Under the pieces are notes generated by a model that made no database searches, had not been told where the DNA came from, and worked only from the letters and a program-made list of their open reading frames with translations. The position numbers and the translations under genes are program-made. Source: CAVQBJ01 sp963819075 (GTDB lineage: Bacteria > Actinomycetota > Thermoleophilia > Solirubrobacterales > Solirubrobacteraceae). Taken from it: 64,000 nucleotides of DNA. The stretch covers positions 1 through 64,000 of the forward strand of contig CAWFUP010000001.1 in the NCBI GenBank assembly GCA_963819075.1, given 5' to 3'. This document shows, one piece after another, positions 55,873 to 64,000 of this stretch (position 1 is its first letter; each line of letters begins with the position of its first letter).

Positions 55873-58800
55873 TCAGTGCCCGCGGCGCACGACGACGACC
55901 CGCACCTTGCCCAGCATCGAGACGGGCAGCCGCACCGTCGCCACGGCCTGGCGCAGCACCACCTTCGCGGTGCAGGCCGGCGGTCCGTTCGGGTCGAGCG
56001 CCACCGAGCAGGCCCAGGCGATCAGCCGTCCGCGCACGTTCGGCGCCCGGCGCAGATGCAGCACCCGCCCCATCGCCGCCGGCGCAAGGACGACGCGGCT
56101 GGCCTGGGCGATGGCCGGGCCGCCGACGAGCCGCGCGAGCGCGAGCGTTGCGCCCTGCGGATTGCGCAGGGCGACCCGCCCGCTGGCCAGGACCGCGGCG
56201 CCCGAGGCGGCCGACATGACCGGCCCGACGTAGCGGGCCGACCACACGGCCGTGGAGCCGCCGGTGTTGGACGCCGTCTCGCGCACCCGCAGGATCGCCC
56301 CGACGTCGCCGCTGAGGATCGTGTAGCTCGTCGCGTTGGCCGCGCCGTCGGCCACGCACGTGTTCGTGCAGCGCATCATCTGCGTCGTGTCGGTGCTCAC
56401 CGGCGGACCGGTCCACGTCCCGGCGAGGATGCTCAGGAGGTCGCCGACCTGCCCGGAATCGGTGCTCAGCACCGGAAGCGTCTTCCAGCGCGGCGCCACC
56501 GGGAGCACCGTCGCTGTCGCCGCCGAGGCGGAGGGCACCGAGCCGTCGGGGTTGGTGGCCGTCACGACGACGACAAGGGTGTGCCCGACGTCGCTCGCCG
56601 TCGGCGTGTACTGGTTCGCCGTGGCGCCGCTGATGGGCTGGCAGTTCGCCCCGCTGGCGTCGCAGCGCTCCCACGCCGTGGCGTAGGTCGTGTCCGAGGT
56701 CGCCTGCCAGCTGACGGCGCTCTCACTCAGCGCGACGCCCTGCTGGATCGGTGAGCCGCCGATCACCGGCACGTGCGTATTGACCGGCGGCAGCCCGGCC
56801 ACGACGGCGGTCGGCCTGGACGATGCCACGCCCGAGCCGGCGCCGTTGCTCGCGGTCACGACCATGGCCATCTCCGAGCCTTCGTCGGCCCGGCCGAGCA
56901 GGTAGCTCGCGCCGGTCGCGCCGGCCACGCTCTGGCAGTTCGCGCCCGACGAGTTGCAGCGCTGCCACTGGTAGGTGTAGGCGGTCGGGCTGTTGCTCCA
57001 CTGACCGTTCGTGGCCTGCAGGGTGTAGGTCCGCGTCGTCGTGCCCGTGATCGTCGGGGCGACCTCGTTCTGCGGCAGCGGCTGGGCCTGGATGACGAGC
57101 GGGGAGCTCTGCGCGCTCGCCGTGCGCCCCGGCGAGGTCGCGTTGGCGACGAGCACGATCGCGTGGTTGGCGTCCGGCGCGCTCAGCGTGTACTGCGCGG
57201 CGTTCGTGGCCACCTGGACGCAGTTCGTCGTGCCGTTCGCGTCGCAGCGCTCCCAGTTGTAGGCGATGCCGGTGATCGGCACGCTCCACTGCCCGGGACT
57301 CGCGCTCAGTGTGTTGGGCACCTGCGGGTCGCCGCTGATGCTCGGCGCCACGGAGTTGCTGAGCGGACGCCCACTCACGGCGGCCGTGAGCGCACTGTTG
57401 GCCGAGGACTGGCCGCCCGTCGAGGTCGCGGTGACGACGACGCCGATCGGGAAGCCGACGTCGGCGGCGGCGAGGGCGTACGTCGAGCCACCGCCCACCT
57501 GCACGCAGCTCGAGCTGATGCTCGCCGCGTTCGCCGGGCAGCGCAGCCACCTGTAGCTGAACGTCGCCGACGGCGTGTCCCACGTGCCGTTGTCGGGCGT
57601 CAGCGTGTAGGTGTCCATCAGCGTCCCCGTCGGGGCGGCGGGGGTGACCGTGTTCTGCGGCGGCGCCGTCACGGTCGCGGTCGCCGCACTCGTAGCGTTC
57701 GTCGACCCGTCCACGTTCGTGCCCGTGACCACGACGCGCACGGTCTCGCCGAGGTCGGCCTGCTGCAGGACGTAGGTGGCTGAGGTTGCGCCCGCGATCG
57801 CCTGGTAGCCGCCCGCGCCGCTGCCGCGCTGCCAGACGTAGCTGAAGCTCCACGCGGCCGGCGACCAGCTGCCGTTCGCCGCGCTGAGCGTGGCCCCGAT
57901 GCGGGTCGTCCCCGAGACGCTCGGCACGGCGGTGTTGACCGGCGGGGCGCCCTGCACCGCGGTGCTCGGCGCGCTCGCGGCGACGACACTGCCGTCCGGG
58001 TTGGTGGCGGTGACGAGCACACGAACGATGTCGGTCTCGTCGGCCTGCGCGAGCGTGTACGTCGCGCCGGTTGCGCCGGCGATGCTCGACCACGAGCCCG
58101 AGGGCGGGGTCGCGCGCTGCCACTGATAGGCGTAGGTGTTGTCGGGGCCGCTCCACGTCCCAGCGTTCGCGGTCAGCGCAAAGGTGCGCTGCAAGGTCCC
58201 GGCGAAGCTCGGCGCGCCCGTGTTGACCGGGGGATCGGATGCGACGGCCCCGGTCGCGACGCTCGCGGCGGCGGCGGTTCCGTCGGCGTTCGTGGCCGTG
58301 ACGACCACGCGCAGTTGCGTGCCCTCGTCCCCGCTGCCGAGCGTGTACGTCGAGCCGGTCGCCCCATTGATGTTCGACCACGTGTTGCCGCCATCGCTCG
58401 AGCTCTGCCACTGGTCGCTGTACGCGTTACCAAGGCCGTTCCAGGTGCCCGGCGCGGCGGAGAGCGTGAAGGTGCGCTGGGCCGTCCCGGACACGGTCGG
58501 CACGGCGGCATTGCCCGGGGGCGCGCTCAGCACGGCGGCGGTGGGCGGGCTGGCGGCGCTCACGCTGCCATCGGGGTTCGTGGCCGTGACGAGCAGGCGG
58601 ATCTCGAGGCCCTCGTCGGCCGCGCCAAGGGTGTACGTGGCCGCGGTGGCCCCCGCCACGTTCGACCAGCTCGTGCCGTTTGCCGATCGTTGCCACTGGT
58701 AGGCGTACGCGTTGCCGAGGCCGCCCCATGTCCCGAGCGTCGAGGTGAGCGTGACCGTGCGCTGCGCCGTGCCCGCCACCGCCGGCGCCACACTGTTGCT

Positions 58801-61800
58801 CGGCGCAGCGCTCTGCACCCCGCCGGTCGTCGCGCTGGCGGCGCTGACGCTGCCGTCGGGGTTCGTGGCCGTGACGAGCAGGCGGATCTCCGCGCCCTCG
58901 TCGGTTACGACGGGCGTGTAGGTGATCCCGACCGCGCCGGCGATGTTCGACCACGTCGTCCCGGCGTCGGCCGAGCTCTGCCACTGGTAGGCGTACGTGT
59001 TGCCGATCCCGCTCCACGTGCCGGGCGACGAGGTCAGCGTCATAGCGCGCTCCGCCGTGCCCGAGATCGTCGGCACCGCGGTGTTCGCGGGCGCCGAGGC
59101 CTGCACCGTCGCGGTGGCCGCGCTCGCGACGCTCGCCGTGCCGTCGGGGTTGGTGACGGTGACGAGCAGGCGGATCGTCGAGCCTTCGTCGCCCACCCCG
59201 AGCGTGTACGTCGAGGCGGTCGCGTTCGCGATGTTGGTGAAGCCCGACCCACCGTCGCGCTGCCATTGCAGCGCGACGGCGTTGCCGATGCCACTCCACG
59301 TGCCCTGCGCGGCGCTGAGCGTGTACGAGCGCTGGGCCAGCCCCGTCACGGCTGGGGCGACGGTGTTGACCGGCGGCGCGCTCGGGATGGTCACCGTGGC
59401 CGCGCTCGCCGCGCTCGCGCTGCCGTCGGGGTTCGTGGCGGTGACGAGCACCCGCAGCTGCGAGTCCTCGTCGGCGATGGCGACCGTGTAGCTCGAGCTC
59501 GTCGCCCCGGAGACGCTCGTCCACGTGTTGCCGCCGTCGCCCGAGCGCTGCCACTGGTAGGCGTAGCCGTTGCCGAGGCCGCCCCACGTTCCGATGCTCG
59601 CGCTCAGTGCGGACGCGCGCTGCACGACGCCGGAGATCGTCGGCACCGCCGCGTTGACCGGCGCCGAGCCCTGCACTGTCGCGGTGGCCGCGCTCCCCAC
59701 GGCGACCGTGCCGTCGGGGTTGGTGGCGGTGACGAGCAGGCGCACGAGGCTGCCCTCGTCGGCGACGGTGAGCGTGTACGACGCGCCGGTCGCCCCGGAG
59801 ATCGAGGTCCACGTGTTGCCGCCGTCGCCCGAGCGCTGCCACTGGTAGGCGTAGGCGTTGCCGAGGCCACTCCACGTGCCGAGCGCGCCGATGAGCGTGT
59901 CCGAGCGCAGCGCCGTGCCGGAGATCGACGGTACGGCGGTGTCGGCGGGCGCGGCCGATGCCACCGTCCACGACGCGGCGCTCGACGCGCTCGCGCTGCC
60001 GTCGGCGTTGGAGGCGGTCACGAGCACGCGCACGACGCTCCCCTCGTCGGCCACCGCCAGCGTGTAGGAAGCGTTCGTCGCCCCGGCGATCGTGCTCCAC
60101 GTGCTGCCGTTGTCGGTCGAGCGCTGCCACTGGTAGGCGTAGGCGTTGCCGAGCCCGCCCCACGTGCCGGGCGTCGCGGAGAGCGCGTCGCCGCGCTGTG
60201 CGGTACCGCTGACCGCCGGTAGCGCCGTGTTGATCGGCGGTGCGCTCTGGATGACGCCGGCCGCCGTCGTGGCCACGCCGAGGCTGCCGTCGGCGTTGGA
60301 GGCGGTCACGAGCAGGCGGAGCGCGGTGCCCTCGTCGTCGCTGCCGATCGTGTACGTCGTCGCGGTCGCGCCGCCGATGGACGTCCAGGTGTTCCCGCCG
60401 TCGGAGGAGTGCTGCCACTGGTAGGCGTAGCTGTTACCGAGCCCGCCCCAGGTGCCCTGTGCGCCGGTGAGCGTCGCGCCGCGCTGCACACTGCCGCTCA
60501 GGGTCGGTGGCGAGCTGTTCGTCGGCGGCGAGCTCGGAACGGTGCTCGTCGGCGCGCTCGGCGCGCTCGCGCTGCCGTCGGGGTTCGTGGCGGTGACGAG
60601 GACGCGAACCTCCGAGCCCTCGTCGGCGACGCCGAGCGTGTACGTTGCGCCGGTCGCGCCGCTCACGCTCGTCCACGTGTTCCCGTCGTGCGAGCGCTGC
60701 CACTGGTCGGTGTAGGTGTTGCCGAGGCCGCCCCACGTGCCGATGCCGGCGGTCAGCGTGTCGGTGCGCTGCGCCGTTCCGGAGATCGTCGGCACGCTCT
60801 GGTTGACCGGGACGGCGTCCTGGACGGTGGCCGTCGGGCTGCTCGCCTCGGAGATCGTGCCGTCGTCGTTGCTTGCGGTGATGACGACGCGCACGGTTGT
60901 GTTCTCATCCGACGCGGCGAGCGTGTACGTCGCGCCGGTGGCGCCGGCGATGTTCTGGTATCCGTCGCCGGCGTCCTCCTGCCACTGGTAGACGTACGTG
61001 AGTCCGGGACCCGTCCACGTGCCCGGCGTGGCCGTCAGCGTGAAGGTTCGCTCCGGTGTGCCGCTGACGGTGGGGGGCACGGTGTTGGCCGGCGGGTAGG
61101 GCGCGACGACCTGGGTCGCGTTGCTCGCCTGCGTCGCGATCCCGTCGAGGTTACTGGCCGTCACGAGCACGCGCACGCCCGCGCCCTCGTCGGCGTCGCC
61201 CAGTGTGTAGGTCGTGTTGATCGCGCCGCTGATGCTCGACCACGTGCCCCCGCCGTTGGTCGAGCGCTGCCACTGGTAGGCGTACGTGTTGCCCGTCCCG
61301 TTCCACGAGCCGGCCGTGACGGTCAGCGTGTACGTGCGCTGCGCCGTGCCGGTGAGCGCCGGCGCCGAGGTGTTCACCGGCGGATTGGCGGTGACCGGAC
61401 CGACGGCGGCGCTGTCCACAGTGAGTTGCCCGTAGGCGTTGACGGCGGCGACGACGGCGCGCACCGTCAGCCCCTCGTCGGAGGGCGCGAGCACGTAGCT
61501 CGAGGCCGTGGCGCCGCCGATGTTCGACCAGGTCGTGCCATTGGCGGAGTGCTGCCACTGGTAGCTGTAGACGCTGCCGGCCGGGTTCCAGGTCGCGCTG
61601 ACGTTGAGCACCTGACCCTGCTGCGGGCTGCCGCTGATCGTCGGGGGACTTGTGTCAAAGGGGGCACCGGAGGCGACCGGACCGTCGGCCGCCGTGTCCG
61701 CCGTTGAGTTGCCGTACGCGTCGGTGGCGGTTACGGCCGCGCGGACGAGCGCACCGACGTCGGCGCTGGCCAGGAGGTAGGTGCTTCCGGTCTGACCGGC

Positions 61801-63708
61801 GATGTTGATCCACGTGTTCCCGCCGTCGGTCGAGCGCTGCCACTGATCGGCGGCGGAGCTCGGTGTCGGGTTCCACGTGCCCGTCGAGGCGGTGAGGATC
61901 TGGCCCTGCTGCGCGAGGCCGCCGAGGGCCGGCGCGACCGTGTTGACCGGCGGCGCCGCGTTGGCCGGATACGTCGTGAAGCTGAAGTCGTACCCGTAGC
62001 TCGTCCCCGCGCTGTTGGCGGCGACGAGCCGGTAGTGGTAGGTGGTGCTCGGCGTCAGCCCGGACAGCGCGCCGCTGAATCCGACGGGCGTATGGCCCGA
62101 GCCGGCATCGACGCTCGAGGTCTGTTGCCCGTAGGCGTTGGTCGTGCCGTACTGCCAGTAATAGGTCGTGTCGAGCCCGTTGGGGTACACGCCGCCGGCG
62201 AGGTTGGCGCTCGTCGCGGCGAGGCTCGTGACGTAGGTGTCGTTGGCGCCCGAGCCGATCGACGGACCGCCGATGCCGGGCGCGCCCTGCGCGACCGAGC
62301 CCGAGATCGAGCCGACACCGGTCAGTCCGTCGTAGCCGACCCCGGCGTTGCAGATGTAGAGGATGTTCGCGGCGCAGTTGCCGTTCGAGCCGGTGGTCGG
62401 GTCGTTGAGCAACGAGCTGTCCGCGTAGGCCCAGCTCGGGCTCGCGCCGGCGATGCCGGTCACCGCCTCGAACGCGGCGGTCAGCGGCGTGGCCAGGCTC
62501 GTCCCGCCCAGCAGCATCCAGCCGCCGTTGCCGGAGTCGTAGACGATCAGCCCGGTCGACGGGTCGGCGTCGGCCGACACGTCGGCGTAGGCGCGCCCCG
62601 TGCAGCCGGTGTCGGTCTGGTACGCCGGCTTGGGCTCGGCCAGGTCGCATCCCGAGCCGCCGCCGACACCGTTGCCGTTCGTCGACCAGCCGGCCTCGCT
62701 GAAGCCGCGCGCGCTCTGGCCCTGGCTGGGCGCGGCGAGCGACGTGCCGCCGGCGGCCGTGACGCCCGGGTAGGCGGCAGGGTAGTTGTCGTAGCCGGGA
62801 CCGACGTAGCCGTAGTCGCCGGTCGCCGCGAGCACGGCGACGCCCGGGTAGGTGAACGTGCCGCCGATCGGGCCGCTGGAGGTGGCCGACCAGCTGTTGG
62901 AGATCTGCTGGGCGCCCATGGCGTCGGCGCGCGCGACCGCGGCGTCGAGGTCGGTGAGGTCGGCGCCGGACGCCTCCACGAGCAGGATGTGACAGTTCGG
63001 GCACAGCGAGGACACAGCGTCCATGTCGAGCGACTCCTCGCCCTCCCAGCCCGAGTTCCCGGACGGGAGTGGGGAGGTCTGCCCGCTCTCGTTGACCTTC
63101 TGGAAGCATCCGTTCGCGGTCGTGCACGCCGGCAGCCCGTACGCGCTGCGGAACACCGCGAGGTCCGCCGCGGCGTTCGGATCGTCATACGCGTCGACGA
63201 TCGCCACCGTGTCGGAGCTGCCCGCGGTCTGCGAGAGGTAGCTGAGGTCGTACGCCTGCTGCAGCCACCCCGGGGTATCGGCCTGCGGCGCGGCCGCGCC
63301 CGGCGCGTAGGCCGGCGCGATGCCCGTGCGCGCGGACGGGAAGACCTGCGTGAACGAAGCTCGCGCGCCGACGCGCGGCCGCACGAGCCGCGCGTCCGAG
63401 CGCAGCCGCAAGACCTGCGCCTCGCAGCGAGCGACGCCCGGAGCCGTGGGCGGGCATACGTTCTGCGCGCTGACCTGGGACGGCGTCAGCCCGGTCGCCT
63501 GATGAAGGGTCGCCGCGAGGGCGGTTGCGCTCGGCGCCGTCGCGGCGACCCCGGGCACGCTTGCCCCGACGATCTGCGAGGCCGCACCACCCGGCACGCC
63601 GAGCGCATCGAACGGTCCCCGCGCCTGCGCCGCTGTGGCCGACATCCCTGCGACGGCGGTCCCGCCGACGAGAAGGCACCGCAAGGCACGCGTGGGGAGA
63701 CGCCGCAT
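55873..63708 (-). CDS. secreted sedolisin (S53) protease with about 20 tandem repeat domains
   Basis: 2611 residues. Signal peptide 1-30 (LLVGGTAVAGMSATAAQA). The S53 protease (about 100-470) has Glu224 and Asp228 in WEGEESLDMDAV, the oxyanion Asp in LAATGDYGYVG and Ser404 in LGGTSLATP, so all catalytic residues are present. A fibronectin-like domain follows (about 490-585; STTYHYRLVAANSAGTSYGY). Then come about 20 units of roughly 90 residues, each PPVNT.P..SGT.QR..TL...GTW.G..N.Y.YQWQRS.DGG..W..I.GAT...Y.L...DEG...R.LVTA.N.DG. The middle ten units are very alike, suggesting expansion by duplication. The end (TVRLPVSMLGKVRVVVVRRG) is basic. Such repeats are thought to form an extracellular stalk. 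ATG 63708 is chosen for its AAAGGGA site; the frame to 63867 lacks sense. Confidence 0.92.
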   Translation of the reverse strand: MRRLPTRALRCLLVGGTAVAGMSATAAQARGPFDALGVPGGAASQIVGASVPGVAATAPSATALAATLHQATGLTPSQVSAQNVCPPTAPGVARCEAQVLRLRSDARLVRPRVGARASFTQVFPSARTGIAPAYAPGAAAPQADTPGWLQQAYDLSYLSQTAGSSDTVAIVDAYDDPNAAADLAVFRSAYGLPACTTANGCFQKVNESGQTSPLPSGNSGWEGEESLDMDAVSSLCPNCHILLVEASGADLTDLDAAVARADAMGAQQISNSWSATSSGPIGGTFTYPGVAVLAATGDYGYVGPGYDNYPAAYPGVTAAGGTSLAAPSQGQSARGFSEAGWSTNGNGVGGGSGCDLAEPKPAYQTDTGCTGRAYADVSADADPSTGLIVYDSGNGGWMLLGGTSLATPLTAAFEAVTGIAGASPSWAYADSSLLNDPTTGSNGNCAANILYICNAGVGYDGLTGVGSISGSVAQGAPGIGGPSIGSGANDTYVTSLAATSANLAGGVYPNGLDTTYYWQYGTTNAYGQQTSSVDAGSGHTPVGFSGALSGLTPSTTYHYRLVAANSAGTSYGYDFSFTTYPANAAPPVNTVAPALGGLAQQGQILTASTGTWNPTPSSAADQWQRSTDGGNTWINIAGQTGSTYLLASADVGALVRAAVTATDAYGNSTADTAADGPVASGAPFDTSPPTISGSPQQGQVLNVSATWNPAGSVYSYQWQHSANGTTWSNIGGATASSYVLAPSDEGLTVRAVVAAVNAYGQLTVDSAAVGPVTANPPVNTSAPALTGTAQRTYTLTVTAGSWNGTGNTYAYQWQRSTNGGGTWSSISGAINTTYTLGDADEGAGVRVLVTASNLDGIATQASNATQVVAPYPPANTVPPTVSGTPERTFTLTATPGTWTGPGLTYVYQWQEDAGDGYQNIAGATGATYTLAASDENTTVRVVITASNDDGTISEASSPTATVQDAVPVNQSVPTISGTAQRTDTLTAGIGTWGGLGNTYTDQWQRSHDGNTWTSVSGATGATYTLGVADEGSEVRVLVTATNPDGSASAPSAPTSTVPSSPPTNSSPPTLSGSVQRGATLTGAQGTWGGLGNSYAYQWQHSSDGGNTWTSIGGATATTYTIGSDDEGTALRLLVTASNADGSLGVATTAAGVIQSAPPINTALPAVSGTAQRGDALSATPGTWGGLGNAYAYQWQRSTDNGSTWSTIAGATNASYTLAVADEGSVVRVLVTASNADGSASASSAASWTVASAAPADTAVPSISGTALRSDTLIGALGTWSGLGNAYAYQWQRSGDGGNTWTSISGATGASYTLTVADEGSLVRLLVTATNPDGTVAVGSAATATVQGSAPVNAAVPTISGVVQRASALSASIGTWGGLGNGYAYQWQRSGDGGNTWTSVSGATSSSYTVAIADEDSQLRVLVTATNPDGSASAASAATVTIPSAPPVNTVAPAVTGLAQRSYTLSAAQGTWSGIGNAVALQWQRDGGSGFTNIANATASTYTLGVGDEGSTIRLLVTVTNPDGTASVASAATATVQASAPANTAVPTISGTAERAMTLTSSPGTWSGIGNTYAYQWQSSADAGTTWSNIAGAVGITYTPVVTDEGAEIRLLVTATNPDGSVSAASATTGGVQSAAPSNSVAPAVAGTAQRTVTLTSTLGTWGGLGNAYAYQWQRSANGTSWSNVAGATAATYTLGAADEGLEIRLLVTATNPDGSVSAASPPTAAVLSAPPGNAAVPTVSGTAQRTFTLSAAPGTWNGLGNAYSDQWQSSSDGGNTWSNINGATGSTYTLGSGDEGTQLRVVVTATNADGTAAAASVATGAVASDPPVNTGAPSFAGTLQRTFALTANAGTWSGPDNTYAYQWQRATPPSGSWSSIAGATGATYTLAQADETDIVRVLVTATNPDGSVVAASAPSTAVQGAPPVNTAVPSVSGTTRIGATLSAANGSWSPAAWSFSYVWQRGSGAGGYQAIAGATSATYVLQQADLGETVRVVVTGTNVDGSTNATSAATATVTAPPQNTVTPAAPTGTLMDTYTLTPDNGTWDTPSATFSYRWLRCPANAASISSSCVQVGGGSTYALAAADVGFPIGVVVTATSTGGQSSANSALTAAVSGRPLSNSVAPSISGDPQVPNTLSASPGQWSVPITGIAYNWERCDANGTTNCVQVATNAAQYTLSAPDANHAIVLVANATSPGRTASAQSSPLVIQAQPLPQNEVAPTITGTTTRTYTLQATNGQWSNSPTAYTYQWQRCNSSGANCQSVAGATGASYLLGRADEGSEMAMVVTASNGAGSGVASSRPTAVVAGLPPVNTHVPVIGGSPIQQGVALSESAVSWQATSDTTYATAWERCDASGANCQPISGATANQYTPTASDVGHTLVVVVTATNPDGSVPSASAATATVLPVAPRWKTLPVLSTDSGQVGDLLSILAGTWTGPPVSTDTTQMMRCTNTCVADGAANATSYTILSGDVGAILRVRETASNTGGSTAVWSARYVGPVMSAASGAAVLASGRVALRNPQGATLALARLVGGPAIAQASRVVLAPAAMGRVLHLRRAPNVRGRLIAWACSVALDPNGPPACTAKVVLRQAVATVRLPVSMLGKVRVVVVRRGH

Positions 63709-63710
63709 GC

Positions 63711-63729
63711 ATTCCCTTTCGAAGGGAAT
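63711..63729 (-). promoter_or_regulatory. hairpin containing the ribosome binding site of the S53 gene
   Basis: ATTCCCTT (63711-63718) and AAGGGAAT (63722-63729) pair perfectly around a 3-base loop. On the mRNA the 3' arm is AAGGGAAU, which includes the Shine-Dalgarno sequence, two bases before the AUG. Melting of the stem would be needed for translation. Confidence 0.55.
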
Positions 63730-63880
63730 CCGCTCGGCGCGGCCCGATCGGCCCGGGAGCTGGACGCATGTCTCCGCGGGTGTGAGGTTCGTGGCGGTTT
63801 CACCCGCCGCGCCGACTCGAACCCCCGCGTTGCTGCCTTTTCCCTGCCAAAGCTCGGCGAACTGCACCCCTCGCCCCCGG

Positions 63881-63996
63881 GTGTGCTCCCGAACCCACGC
63901 GATGCGGGGCTAATCGAGCACACCCCGCGCGCGGGGACGGCCTCCGCCCGCGCGTGTGCTCCCGCACCCACGCTGTGCAGGGCCAATCGAGCACAC
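63881..63996. repeat. two copies of a 43-bp palindromic motif
   Basis: Copies at 63881-63923 and 63954-63996 each begin GTGTGCTC and end GAGCACAC. Their inner parts are alike (CC(G)(A/C)ACCCACGC.(A/G)TGC.GGGC.AATC). Start-to-start distance is 73 bases, and the motif may continue beyond the window. Confidence 0.8.
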
Positions 63997-64000
63997 GCGG

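Noticed and set aside
58315..60222. long plus-strand ORFs opposite the S53 repeat array
   Set aside because: They show a repeat only because the underlying DNA repeats; the translations are Arg/Ala/Gly-rich.
56200..61950. CRISPR-like array
   Set aside because: The roughly 270-bp periodic repeats are in-frame protein domains, without short repeats and unique spacers.

Overview
The window reads as chromosomal DNA of a high-GC actinobacterium. My best guess is class Thermoleophilia (Solirubrobacter/Conexibacter-like), an inference from style rather than a search result. The pointers are strongly G/C-ending codons, tRNA genes without an encoded CCA, large secreted proteins built from 'PPVNT.P..SGT.QR..TL' repeats, a Cys-motif secreted repeat family present twice, and a secreted protein ending in a basic Cys/Lys/Arg motif. 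No rRNA, CRISPR array, phage structural gene or plasmid replication gene is visible.

Layout. 1-7 kb: secreted proteins, including a glycoside-hydrolase/beta-propeller gene split by single-base frame breaks. 7.4-10.4 kb: a tRNA-Lys-like gene with a six-base anticodon loop, a GAF-GGDEF-EAL protein and tRNA-Glu. 10.7-15 kb: a sulfotransferase, a small winged-helix protein, an ArsR-type regulator and an NRAMP-like transporter. 15.2-18.9 kb: a PAS-GGDEF-GAF-GGDEF-EAL protein. 18.9-29.7 kb: a compact lipid/polyketide locus with a phosphopantetheinyl transferase, a 2784-residue FAAL-ACP-KS-AT-DH-KR-ACP-TE synthase and a DHA2 exporter. 29.8-32.9 kb: a membrane protein, a chemoreceptor-like protein and signal peptidase I.

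32.9-40.4 kb is the most unusual part. Three tiny genes encode peptides with a shared acidic leader ending in Val-Ser-Gly-Gly. Their short C-terminal parts resemble the first strands of the type VI secretion tube protein Hcp. Next to them are a methyltransferase, a LuxR-type regulator, a PpiC/SurA-like protein and an ABC exporter carrying two cyclic-nucleotide-binding domains plus a C39 (double-glycine) peptidase. I read this as a cluster that makes, trims and exports short Hcp-like peptides.

41.3-45.6 kb is a small integrative element inserted in tRNA-Val, flanked by an exact 40-bp repeat. It carries a tyrosine integrase, a HicA-like protein, an unknown gene, a frameshifted HicB-like gene and a secreted protein. 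45.9-55.7 kb holds an orphan Clp N-domain protein, a 14-repeat secreted protein, a long-chain acyl-CoA synthetase, a Thr-rich secreted protein, an XRE/nucleotidyltransferase pair with a visible operator, a Cys-repeat protein and an alpha/beta hydrolase. 55.9-63.7 kb is one gene for a secreted sedolisin (S53) protease with about 20 tandem repeat domains. The right edge holds two copies of a 43-bp palindromic motif.

Several frame problems (4.76 kb, 5.0 kb, 7.5 kb, 43.45 kb) fit the loss of one base, mostly from a homopolymer. Sequencing error must therefore be excluded before calling these genes dead.
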